5,616 nucleotides of DNA, taken from positions 1-5,616 of the forward strand of contig JAFYNU010000450.1 of assembly GCA_017547975.1 (NCBI GenBank), in the 5' to 3' direction. The position numbers were made by a program, and so were the translations under genes. The DNA is from Clostridia bacterium. GTDB taxonomy: Bacteria; Bacillota; Clostridia; Oscillospirales; QAMX01. Positions 1-5,424 of the stretch are shown piece after piece; positions within the stretch are counted from its first letter, which is position 1, and every line of letters begins with the position of its first letter. The notes beneath the pieces are model-generated. The model did no database searches. It was not told where the DNA came from and worked only from the letters and a program-made list of their open reading frames with translations.

Positions 1-90
1 GAATCCAAAACCAAGGTTCTGGTTATCCCCACCAACGAAGAACTGGTTATCGCCATGGATACCATGGAAATCGTAAACAATCTGAAGTAA
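1..90 (+). CDS. ackA: Acetate kinase, C-terminal end (partial)
   Basis: The first 29 codons of the window read in frame 1 to a TAA at 88-90. The peptide contains KVLVIPTNEELVIAMDT followed by MEIV, which matches the very conserved C-terminal tail of acetate kinase (family pattern KVLVIPTNEELMIARDTKEIV). Acetate kinase interconverts acetyl phosphate plus ADP with acetate plus ATP in the cytoplasm, the last step of acetate fermentation, usually paired with phosphotransacetylase (Pta). Only the tail is present, so catalytic residues cannot be checked. One oddity is Met where most family members have Arg (AMDT instead of ARDT), and again Met for Lys (MEIV). The gene converges on the minus-strand DUF378 gene and is followed 11 bases later by a strong hairpin terminator. 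Identification rests on one short but highly characteristic motif. Confidence 0.88.
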   Translation, partial: ESKTKVLVIPTNEELVIAMDTMEIVNNLK

Positions 91-101
91 TCTTTCCGAA
101 T

Positions 102-136
102 AATCACCCGCCCATGCAATGCATGGGCGGGTGATT
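102..136. terminator. Bidirectional intrinsic terminator between ackA and the DUF378 gene
   Basis: Bases 102-117 pair perfectly with 121-136 (a 16-bp stem with a 3-base loop, GC-rich in the middle). The hairpin lies 11 bases after the ackA stop on the plus strand and 3 bases after the stop of the minus-strand gene, exactly where two convergent genes would share a terminator. The plus side is followed by a short broken T-rich run (TCATTTATT). On the minus side the T content is poorer (ATTATTC), so termination in that direction may be weaker. Confidence 0.85.
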
Positions 137-139
137 CAT

Positions 140-346
140 TTATTCAATTCCGTCGGGATGATTGCGGAACAGCAAAGAAATACACCAAAGACCGGCAATG
201 GCTACCAGAATATAGATGATCTTTGCCAATGCGCCGGTTTGCCCGCCGCCAAGGGCAGCCACCAGATCGTATTCGAAAATACCAACACTACCCCAATTCA
301 ATGCACCCACAACCACAAGGGCCAATGCAATCTTGTCAATAATCAT
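140..346 (-). CDS. DUF378 family small membrane protein (YuzA-like)
   Basis: A 68-residue protein with two hydrophobic segments (about residues 4-25 and 40-61) joined by a short glycine-rich loop. The motifs GALNWG (14-19), YDLVAALGGG (26-35) and IYILVAIAGLW (44-54) are the hallmark pattern of the DUF378 family (Pfam PF04070; B. subtilis YuzA). The family is widespread in bacteria as a two-helix inner-membrane protein of unknown function. The reading frame extends upstream to 403, but the start at 346 is chosen because AAAGGAAG (minus strand, 360-353) sits 6 bases before it, and the family normally begins a few residues before DKIALALV. The longer version would add 19 polar residues with no family support. 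It is monocistronic, convergent with ackA and divergent from the phosphatase gene. I could not find a convincing promoter for it in 347-470. Membership is clear; the biological role is unknown. Confidence 0.88.
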   Translation of the reverse strand: MIIDKIALALVVVGALNWGSVGIFEYDLVAALGGGQTGALAKIIYILVAIAGLWCISLLFRNHPDGIE

Positions 347-352
347 ATCAAA

Positions 353-360
353 CTTCCTTT
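353..360 (-). promoter_or_regulatory. Ribosome binding site deciding the DUF378 start
   Basis: The minus strand reads AAAGGAAG followed by six bases and then ATG at 346-344. Neither upstream in-frame ATG (at 403 or 373) has a comparable purine-rich site at proper spacing, so this fixes the short form of the protein. Confidence 0.75.
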
Positions 361-405
361 CAAGTAGATTCATGGGTATTATGTCCAAAAATTCCAGACT
401 CATAC

Positions 406-434
406 TTGCGAAGACACAAAATCAATGATATGAT
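406..434 (+). promoter_or_regulatory. SigA-type extended -10 promoter of the phosphatase gene
   Basis: A -35 hexamer TTGCGA (406-411, 4 of 6 to consensus) is separated by exactly 17 bases from a -10 hexamer TATGAT (429-434, 5 of 6). TG at 426-427 makes it an extended -10 element (TGaTATGAT). Transcription would start near 441, about 30 bases ahead of the ATG at 471, leaving a short leader with the purine-rich site AAGGGA at 461-466. It lies in the 124-base gap between two divergent genes. Confidence 0.72.
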
Positions 435-470
435 ACTGGTAAGAAAAACTATTCATACGAAAGGGATCCT

Positions 471-1448
471 ATGACACACCTTCTTACACCTGCCAACAAC
501 GCCGTCGTGTCGCTTCTGACAGAGCTTCAGCGGGAGTTCACAGCCGAAGCTACACACCGTTACAACGACGCCAATCTGGATTGGGCGCATCTTGAACGCA
601 CCAAGGATCAGGATGATACATTGCCTGCGCCGGTGATATTCTCCTTTGAAAGCGACCAACCGGAATCAACCTTTCGTCTTTCCACGTCGCCTGCCATGGA
701 TCATGCAACCGTTATTGTTACACAAGAGCAAAAGCTTGTTCTCGATAATCTTTTTGCAGGAACCAAATACTACTGGCAGGTTAACGACAGCGATATCGCC
801 TCCTTCCAAACCGAATTCACCTATCCACGCTTTCTGCATATCGACGGCCTTACCAACGTACGGGATACAGGTGCCCGGAAAACGCAAAACGGAAAGGTTT
901 TGAAGCAAGGTCTTCTTTATCGCGGCTCCGAAATGAACCTACACCACACCATTACCGATGCGGGAAAGCGAGTCATGCTGGAGGATATGAAGATCAAAAC
1001 CGATCTTGATCTACGGGCGGAGGGTGTAGAACACGGCTGTCCCCTTGGCGATGCGGTAGACTGGATCGTAATTCCCATCGCCGCATATGCAAGTTTTGTC
1101 ACCGATTACAAGAAGGAATGCAAGGCTATATTTGATGTATTGGCTGACAAAGCTCACTATCCTATCTACTATCACTGCTGGGGCGGCGCAGACCGTACAG
1201 GTACTGTAGCCGCACTTTTGGGTGCAATTCTGGAACTTTCAGAAGCAGATATTCTATTGGACTACGAAATTACTTCGCTTTCCATTTGGGGCGACCGAAG
1301 CAGAGAAAGCGAACTGTGGCAAGGGCTGGAACAAGCTCTTATGACCTATCCAGGAGCGAATTTTCCGGAACGAGCCCGTGCATTTCTCCTGGATGCCGGA
1401 GTCAGCGAAAGCCAGATGGAAATCATCCGTTCCATCCTTCTGGAATAG
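471..1448 (+). CDS. Tyrosine-protein phosphatase family protein with N-terminal FN3-like domain
   Basis: A 325-residue protein without a signal peptide or membrane segment, so probably cytoplasmic. The C-terminal part (about 120-325) is a Cys-dependent phosphatase of the bacterial Y_phosphatase3/MptpB-like type. It opens with IDGLTNVRDTG (124-134) and LLYRGSEMN (148-156), carries the DLR motif (180-182), and has the P-loop HCWGGADRTG (235-244), which gives nucleophile Cys236 and phosphate-binding Arg242. The following LLDYEITSLS (262-271) is also typical. Residues about 50-115, including LDNLFAGTKYYWQV (91-104), resemble a fibronectin type III or purple-acid-phosphatase N-terminal beta sandwich. 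Residues 1-48 are unassigned. The family hydrolyses phosphotyrosine and sometimes phosphoserine or phosphoinositides; the substrate here is unknown. MptpB-type enzymes have Lys (GKDR) where this has Ala240. It appears to be a single-gene unit with its own promoter; the next gene has its own promoter too. The start has AAGGGA 4 bases upstream. Confidence 0.85.
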   Translation: MTHLLTPANNAVVSLLTELQREFTAEATHRYNDANLDWAHLERTKDQDDTLPAPVIFSFESDQPESTFRLSTSPAMDHATVIVTQEQKLVLDNLFAGTKYYWQVNDSDIASFQTEFTYPRFLHIDGLTNVRDTGARKTQNGKVLKQGLLYRGSEMNLHHTITDAGKRVMLEDMKIKTDLDLRAEGVEHGCPLGDAVDWIVIPIAAYASFVTDYKKECKAIFDVLADKAHYPIYYHCWGGADRTGTVAALLGAILELSEADILLDYEITSLSIWGDRSRESELWQGLEQALMTYPGANFPERARAFLLDAGVSESQMEIIRSILLE

Positions 1449-1450
1449 CT

Positions 1451-1480
1451 ATGTTTTTCTTGCACCTTACGTGAAAACAT
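1451..1480. repeat. Interrupted inverted repeat spanning the amidase promoter
   Basis: ATGTTTT (1451-1457) is the reverse complement of AAAACAT (1474-1480). Inside, CAC (1463-1465) can pair with GTG (1471-1473) around the loop CTTAC, with a bulge between the two stems. The repeat covers the -35 element and ends just before the -10 hexamer. It could be an operator, or a weak remnant terminator for the phosphatase gene; the absence of a T-run after it argues against the latter. Confidence 0.4.
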
Positions 1481-1488
1481 GGTATGAT
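1460..1488 (+). promoter_or_regulatory. SigA-type extended -10 promoter of the amidase-radA cluster
   Basis: TTGCAC (1460-1465) lies 17 bases before TATGAT (1483-1488), and TGG directly precedes the latter, forming TGgTATGAT. The predicted start is near 1495, giving a leader of about 59 bases. The -10 hexamer, its TG extension and the 17-base spacing are the same as in the promoter at 406-434, but the -35 is a weaker match (3 of 6). It begins only 11 bases after the stop of the phosphatase gene, so no separate terminator fits between them, and some readthrough is likely. Confidence 0.68.
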
Positions 1489-1494
1489 AGAGAG

Positions 1495-1504
1495 GAATCG
1501 ATTC
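1495..1504. repeat. Perfect 10-base palindrome at the predicted transcription start
   Basis: GAATCGATTC is a perfect palindrome that begins 7 bases after the -10 hexamer, at the expected transcription start of the amidase-radA cluster. Such a position suits a small operator, but a palindrome this short can arise by chance, and it does not extend further on either side. Confidence 0.35.
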
Positions 1505-1540
1505 ATATCCCGCCACTCGGTTACATAGGATAAACCGGGG

Positions 1541-1548
1541 AGGGGGAG
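1541..1548 (+). promoter_or_regulatory. Strong ribosome binding site of the amidase gene
   Basis: AGGGGGAG ends 5 bases before the ATG at 1554, within a longer purine stretch beginning at 1537. It supports this start and therefore the presence of the N-terminal hydrophobic segment in the protein. Confidence 0.7.
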
Positions 1549-1553
1549 TTTAT

Positions 1554-2204
1554 ATGGTATTTCGCATAGTCTCATTTTCAATTCTTATTTCTTCACTTTT
1601 TTCGGTACTTTGTTTTGGTACTGTAATCTTTGATGCCGGCCATGGTTCCCCGGACGGAGGGGCTTCCGGGAATTACGGATCGTTGGAAAAGGATATCACG
1701 CTGAAACTTGCGTTATCTGCCCAGGAGATTGCCGTCTTTTTGGGTATTCCAACCCGGTTAACCCGAGATTCCGACGAATCCATTTATTCACAAGACGCCC
1801 AAACCATCCGACAGAAGAAGGTCAGCGATCTTCGTAACCGACTATTGATTGCCGAGGCTACGTCGCAACCTGTATTTGTCAGCATACACACCAACGCCGC
1901 GGCGGATCGTATTTCGGGGCTCCAGGTCTTTTATGCTCCTTCCGAATCTTCCGACCAACTGAGTTTGGTTATGACCGAATGGTTCTCACGATATCTACCC
2001 AAACAACGAATTCGCCAACCTGCAAAAGCCCCGGATCACGTCTACTTAACCAAGCATCTTCGCTGTCCGGCAATCATTGTGGAATATGGCTTTATCACAA
2101 ATCCCCAGGAAGAAATTTTATTATCCGACCCGACTTACCAATTCCGACTTGCCTTTTTGAGCCTTTGCGGCATCTGTCAATACATGAATGAAAAAGGAGC
2201 TTAA
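1554..2204 (+). CDS. cwlD: N-acetylmuramoyl-L-alanine amidase, CwlD-like (Amidase_3)
   Basis: A 216-residue zinc amidase. Residues 1-22 are a hydrophobic signal peptide or membrane anchor with one Arg before the core; there is no proper lipobox. The catalytic domain fills the rest. Zinc ligands are His30 (FDAGHG), Glu45 (SLEKD) and His112 (SIHTNA), and the catalytic Glu177 lies in IVEYGFITNP. The segment SDLRNRL (91-97), the HVYL block (162-165) and the overall length match CwlD, which is about 237 residues in B. subtilis. CwlD removes the stem peptide from muramic acid so that muramic-delta-lactam can form in spore cortex. It acts outside the inner membrane. No SH3 or other wall-binding repeat is present, in line with CwlD rather than a vegetative autolysin. 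It leads a cluster with radA, 8 bases downstream. No sporulation-sigma promoter was seen; the visible promoter is SigA-like, so a role outside sporulation remains possible. Confidence 0.85.
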   Translation: MVFRIVSFSILISSLFSVLCFGTVIFDAGHGSPDGGASGNYGSLEKDITLKLALSAQEIAVFLGIPTRLTRDSDESIYSQDAQTIRQKKVSDLRNRLLIAEATSQPVFVSIHTNAAADRISGLQVFYAPSESSDQLSLVMTEWFSRYLPKQRIRQPAKAPDHVYLTKHLRCPAIIVEYGFITNPQEEILLSDPTYQFRLAFLSLCGICQYMNEKGA

Positions 2205-2212
2205 CCGTAACT

Positions 2213-3592
2213 ATGGCTTCCCCCAAACGAACCTTTGTATGCAGTGAATGCGGATATGAACTGCCCAAATGGGCCGGCCAGTGTCCCGCTTGCAAAAATT
2301 GGAATACCATTGAAGAATTCACCCCCGCTGCCGTTTCCGCCAAAGTGGCGGGATCTCCTGCCAAAGCCGGAAGAGCGCTTTCTCTTTCGGAAATTTCCGG
2401 CGAGGATGACCCTCGCTATTCCAGCGGAATCGGCGAACTTGACCGTGTTCTTGGCGGCGGCGTCGTAAAGGGGTCCCTGACCTTGATTGCAGGCGAGCCG
2501 GGCGTTGGTAAATCCACCCTGCTCTTACAAATCTGCAACACGGTTGCCAAACGGTGCCGTACCCTGTATATCTCCGGAGAAGAATCTGCCAGGCAACTGA
2601 AACTCCGGGCGGAGCGGCTTGCCGTGGACGCCACAGAACTCTATTTCCTTGCGGAAACCGACATTGACGTGATCAAGGCCACCATTATGGAAGGCAATTA
2701 TGATCTTGTGATCATCGACTCCATCCAAACCATTTCCCGTCCTTCCGGTTCCTCCGCTCCCGGCAGTGTAACCCAGGTTCGGGATTGCACCATGGTGCTT
2801 TTGAGTGTGGCAAAAAGCCTGAACGTTCCGGTTATGATCGTCGGCCACGTGAATAAAGAGGGCGCCATTGCCGGCCCAAAGGTATTGGAACACATGGTGG
2901 ACTGTGTCCTCTATTTTGAAGGAGAGCGCAACGGTCCATATCGTATTCTACGAGCCGCCAAAAACCGCTTCGGTTCCACCAATGAAATCGGTGTGTTTGA
3001 GATGGGTCAATTGGGGCTAATCGAAATTCCCAACCCCTCTAAATCGCTTCTTTCCGGCCGTCCTCAAAGCGTTCCCGGTTCCTGCATCACCTGTGTTATG
3101 GAAGGTTCCCGCCCCATCTTGGCAGAGGTACAAGCCCTGGTAGCTCCCACCGTATTTGGATTCCCTCGCAGAACCTCTGCCGGGATCGATTACAACCGTG
3201 CTACCATTCTGCTTTCGGTTCTGGAAAAGAGGGGAGGGCTAAAGCTTGCCAATTCGGACGCTTACATCAACGTCATCGGCGGACTTCATATCGAAGAAAC
3301 CGCAGTCAATCTTGCTGTTATTCTGGCTGTAGCCTCTGCTTACCGTGATATTCCGTTGCCGGACGACCTGATCGCCTTTGGCGAGGTCGGTCTGACCGGT
3401 GAAATCCGTGCCGTTGCTTCCTGTGAACAGCGTCTTTCGGAAGCGGCTCGCATGGGCATCCAGCACGCCATCATTCCCTACTCCAACAAGGAAAAACTGC
3501 ACGAAATACCCGGTATTCAAATCACTTACGTTAAAAACATCAATCAGGCGATCGGAATCGCTCTGAGTGCAAAAGAAGAGGAACCCCAATGA
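2213..3592 (+). CDS. radA: DNA repair protein RadA (Sms)
   Basis: A 459-residue, full-length RadA (family about 450-460). In order: an N-terminal four-cysteine zinc finger (Cys10, Cys13, Cys24, Cys27); the RecA-like ATPase core with Walker A GEPGVGKST (94-102) and Walker B LVIIDS (165-170); the RadA-specific KNRFG motif (250-254); and a C-terminal Lon-protease-like domain (about 290-450) that serves as a structural and DNA-binding module rather than a protease. RadA is a hexameric DNA-dependent ATPase or helicase that extends recombination intermediates in repair and, in competent bacteria, transformation. The start is set by the conserved KRTFVCSECGY opening. Its Shine-Dalgarno AAGGAG (2194-2199) lies inside the end of the amidase gene with an unusually long 13-base gap. 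The stop overlaps the next gene's start by 4 bases (ATGA). The disA gene that often follows radA in Firmicutes is absent here. Confidence 0.97.
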   Translation: MASPKRTFVCSECGYELPKWAGQCPACKNWNTIEEFTPAAVSAKVAGSPAKAGRALSLSEISGEDDPRYSSGIGELDRVLGGGVVKGSLTLIAGEPGVGKSTLLLQICNTVAKRCRTLYISGEESARQLKLRAERLAVDATELYFLAETDIDVIKATIMEGNYDLVIIDSIQTISRPSGSSAPGSVTQVRDCTMVLLSVAKSLNVPVMIVGHVNKEGAIAGPKVLEHMVDCVLYFEGERNGPYRILRAAKNRFGSTNEIGVFEMGQLGLIEIPNPSKSLLSGRPQSVPGSCITCVMEGSRPILAEVQALVAPTVFGFPRRTSAGIDYNRATILLSVLEKRGGLKLANSDAYINVIGGLHIEETAVNLAVILAVASAYRDIPLPDDLIAFGEVGLTGEIRAVASCEQRLSEAARMGIQHAIIPYSNKEKLHEIPGIQITYVKNINQAIGIALSAKEEEPQ

Positions 3593-4449
3593 AAAAGAAT
3601 CCCCTGATGATCGGCATCGGTTTGCTCGCAATAATCACCGCCGCCGTTTACGTTATTTTCCGTTTTGTCGGAATCGATCCAGATACCGGATTGATTCAAA
3701 ACGGAATGCTGTTATTTCTTTGTCATCTTTTGTTTTTGTCCTGCCTGGTTCTTTCTCTTATCCCCGGAATTCTATATTTTCCGAATTTCTTTCCCAAAAA
3801 GAACAAATACGGTATAGACGAAACACCCAAGCGCATTCACCCTCTGATTACCAATCTTTTCCAGGGCAATACCGCAATCTTTTTTGTGGCTATGTTCTGT
3901 GTCTTTTTGGTGGTTCTTGTTCTCTCTTTGTATGAAGCTATTGCATCTCCCGCCGTCGGCACGTTCCTTTTTGCCTTATTTGTTTTGGCTGCCGTTTGGG
4001 GAATAGTTCGGCTTGCTTGGAGCAGTCTTACCGCAAAAGTCAAAAACAGTGATTCCGTCGTACTATTATTCCCGGTATTGTTCATTGCTTATTTTTGCAT
4101 TTTCGAGTATCGTCTCATCGCTTTGGAGCCTCAACCCTCAATTTATTACGCTGAGCTCATGGCCGTTTTACTCTCACTTCTCTCCATCCTGCGCTTTGTC
4201 GGCCATTGCTTTGGACGTACCCCTAACGGGAGTTGTCTTTTTCTTGCTCTATGCGGAACCATTTTTTCCTCGGCAGTCTACCTTTCTCTTTTGGCGTATT
4301 ACTGCCTGTCACTGATTCATAATTTGGACGTTCTGACCGGTTCCTTCCTTATGGAGGGAGCACGTGTCATGGTTTTTGCCGCTCTTGCCATTTGGAATGG
4401 CATTTATGCCGTTTCTCTTTTCAAATACAGCCCTCAATCCCAAAAATAA
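3589..4449 (+). CDS. Unknown polytopic membrane protein coupled to radA
   Basis: I do not recognise a family for this 286-residue protein. It is very hydrophobic, with about eight likely membrane helices near residues 7-27, 38-64, 95-118, 122-144, 155-175, 185-205, 214-241 and 258-279. A short basic start (MKKN) precedes the first helix. The longest soluble stretch, about 65-94, is polar (FPKKNKYGIDETPKRIHP) and carries positive charges expected on the cytoplasmic side. No catalytic or cofactor motif stands out, and charged residues within the helices are few. The ATG overlaps the radA stop (ATGA), with AGAGGA about 6 bases upstream, so it is almost surely co-transcribed and translationally coupled with radA. 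It is followed at once by an intrinsic terminator, which makes it the last gene of the cluster. It may be a lineage-specific membrane protein; a transporter or signalling role cannot be told from sequence alone. Confidence 0.8.
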   Translation: MKKNPLMIGIGLLAIITAAVYVIFRFVGIDPDTGLIQNGMLLFLCHLLFLSCLVLSLIPGILYFPNFFPKKNKYGIDETPKRIHPLITNLFQGNTAIFFVAMFCVFLVVLVLSLYEAIASPAVGTFLFALFVLAAVWGIVRLAWSSLTAKVKNSDSVVLLFPVLFIAYFCIFEYRLIALEPQPSIYYAELMAVLLSLLSILRFVGHCFGRTPNGSCLFLALCGTIFSSAVYLSLLAYYCLSLIHNLDVLTGSFLMEGARVMVFAALAIWNGIYAVSLFKYSPQSQK

Positions 4450-4455
4450 CCAGCC

Positions 4456-4489
4456 TAAACGCCGATTGATTTATGCTGATCGGCGTTTA
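4456..4489 (+). terminator. Intrinsic terminator of the amidase-radA cluster
   Basis: Bases 4456-4466 (TAAACGCCGAT) pair perfectly with 4479-4489, an 11-bp stem with a 12-base loop, followed by a T-rich stretch (TTTATTCTATTC). It lies 6 bases after the stop of the membrane protein gene. The T-run is interrupted by A and C, so it may not be fully efficient. Confidence 0.78.
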
Positions 4490-4493
4490 TTCT
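4466..4493 (+). promoter_or_regulatory. Possible promoter of the adaptor gene, overlapping the terminator
   Basis: TTGATT (4466-4471, 4 of 6 to consensus) and TATTCT (4488-4493, 4 of 6) are 16 bases apart and would start transcription near 4500, about 43 bases before the ATG at 4543. The elements lie within the terminator hairpin just upstream. No better pair was found in the gap, but the match is weak, and expression could instead come by readthrough. Confidence 0.3.
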
Positions 4494-4514
4494 ATTCGAA
4501 ACTGTACAGAATAG
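4492..4514. repeat. Small inverted repeat upstream of the adaptor gene
   Basis: CTATTC (4492-4497) is the reverse complement of GAATAG (4509-4514), with an 11-base centre that contains the palindrome TGTACA (4503-4508). It would sit at the start of the adaptor mRNA or over its promoter, a position that would suit an operator. The arms are only 6 bases, so chance is a fair explanation. Confidence 0.3.
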
Positions 4515-4542
4515 CAGGTAGGATCGGGTAGGGGGGAACAAC

Positions 4543-5424
4543 ATGAAAAAATGCCTGACTATTTTGTGCATCGTCTTGACAACCTGTATCGTGTTTTATT
4601 CCTTTGTATATCATGAAAAACACAGCATTCCGGTGGTTGAAGTAGCGCATCCTGTCAAAAAAACCTTGAACAGCAAAGTCCACTGTGTTGGAACATTGGA
4701 AAGTCCAAACACCCAATACGTACTGCCTTCTATCGGTGAATCCATGTCCAGCCTTCATTGCCATAGCGGCGATCGGGTATCAGAAGGAGACTTGCTATTC
4801 AGCACAACGTCTTCTTCGGGAGAAAAAGACTATTATGCTCCCATATCCGGCGTAATTGGACATGTATCTTTGCCAGAATACGGGGAAATCATTCCTGGAA
4901 TTTCATTTCTGCAAGTTATCCCCACCGATAGCCTGATGCTTCATGCCGAACTCGACGAGATTTACCTTTCGGACATTCAGGAAGGCCAAACAGTCGAATT
5001 AACATTCGAAGCATTTCCGTCCCGCAATTACAAGGGGATTATTCATCAAATCACGCCGTTCGCTACCGCAAGCGGCGGGCTTGCCGGTTGGCTATTAAAT
5101 CAGGGAACTCCTTCCATCTCTCTGCAAATCGCCATTACCAGCAACACTTCCGACTTGATTCCCGGTCTCAGTGCGTCGGGAGACATTATTACCAACACGG
5201 AAACAAATGCCGTTTTAGTGCCTTGTACCGCCGTTTATTCCGATGGGGAGGCGCAGTATATCTTTTTATACCAGGATGGCAGAGCCAGGAAACAACCCGT
5301 CACAACCGGACTCTATTACGATGGTTATTTTCAAATCACCAGTGGAATCGACTTCTCGGATCAAATCATATTGAACCCAGCCGATTATTTCTCCGATGGT
5401 ATCAAGGTGGTACCCCATGCGTGA
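4543..5424 (+). CDS. Membrane-fusion (adaptor) protein of an ABC exporter, hairpin-less
   Basis: A 293-residue protein with one N-terminal membrane anchor (about 4-23) and the rest outside the cytoplasm. The order is that of HlyD/MacA/YknX-type adaptors. The first lipoyl half (about 58-88) has HSGDRVSEGDLLFS and the second (about 96-127) has YYAPISGVIGHVS. A beta-barrel domain follows (about 132-200) with ELDEIYLSDIQEGQTVELTF, and then a membrane-proximal domain (about 220-290) with VLVPCTAVYSDG. Such adaptors link an ABC or RND pump to its substrate route. Here the alpha-helical hairpin that normally separates the lipoyl halves is missing, replaced by about 8-10 residues, so the protein is far shorter than MacA or YknX (about 370). 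No Cys sits in a lipobox. The start follows AGGGGGGA by 5 bases. The 3' end overlaps the permease gene by 8 bases, so the two probably form one exporter; the substrate is unknown. Confidence 0.85.
   Translation: MKKCLTILCIVLTTCIVFYSFVYHEKHSIPVVEVAHPVKKTLNSKVHCVGTLESPNTQYVLPSIGESMSSLHCHSGDRVSEGDLLFSTTSSSGEKDYYAPISGVIGHVSLPEYGEIIPGISFLQVIPTDSLMLHAELDEIYLSDIQEGQTVELTFEAFPSRNYKGIIHQITPFATASGGLAGWLLNQGTPSISLQIAITSNTSDLIPGLSASGDIITNTETNAVLVPCTAVYSDGEAQYIFLYQDGRARKQPVTTGLYYDGYFQITSGIDFSDQIILNPADYFSDGIKVVPHA
5404..5410 (+). promoter_or_regulatory. Ribosome binding site of the permease inside the adaptor gene
   Basis: AAGGTGG, one mismatch from the ideal AAGGAGG, ends 6 bases before the ATG at 5417. 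It decides the permease start and shows that the two genes overlap on purpose, which suggests coupled translation. Confidence 0.7.

Noticed and set aside
347..403. Longer form of the DUF378 protein starting at 403 (87 residues)
   Set aside because: The extra 19 residues are polar and unlike the family, and the only good ribosome binding site (353-360) serves the ATG at 346. The extension would also run close to the divergent promoter at 406.
347..470. Promoter for the DUF378 gene on the minus strand
   Set aside because: CATAAT (383-378) and TATGAG (404-399) look like -10 boxes, but neither has a believable -35 at 16-18 bases, so no call was made.
1518..1537. Hairpin CGGTT/AACCG in the amidase leader as a riboswitch or attenuator
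   Set aside because: The stem is only 5 bp with a 10-base loop and has no T-run or conserved aptamer pattern; the whole leader is about 59 bases, too short for known riboswitches.
1554..1619. Lipoprotein signal (SVLC around residue 20) in the amidase
   Set aside because: The residue before the Cys is Leu and not Gly, Ala or Ser, so the lipobox rule is not met; a plain signal peptide or anchor fits better.
2525..2893. Minus-strand open frame of 122 codons inside radA
   Set aside because: It lies wholly opposite the conserved RadA ATPase core, has no recognisable motif, and is explained by the codon use of radA.
3239..3631. Minus-strand open frame of 130 codons across the radA end
   Set aside because: It is antisense to the RadA C-terminal domain and the start of the next gene, with no family similarity that I can recognise; a shadow frame.
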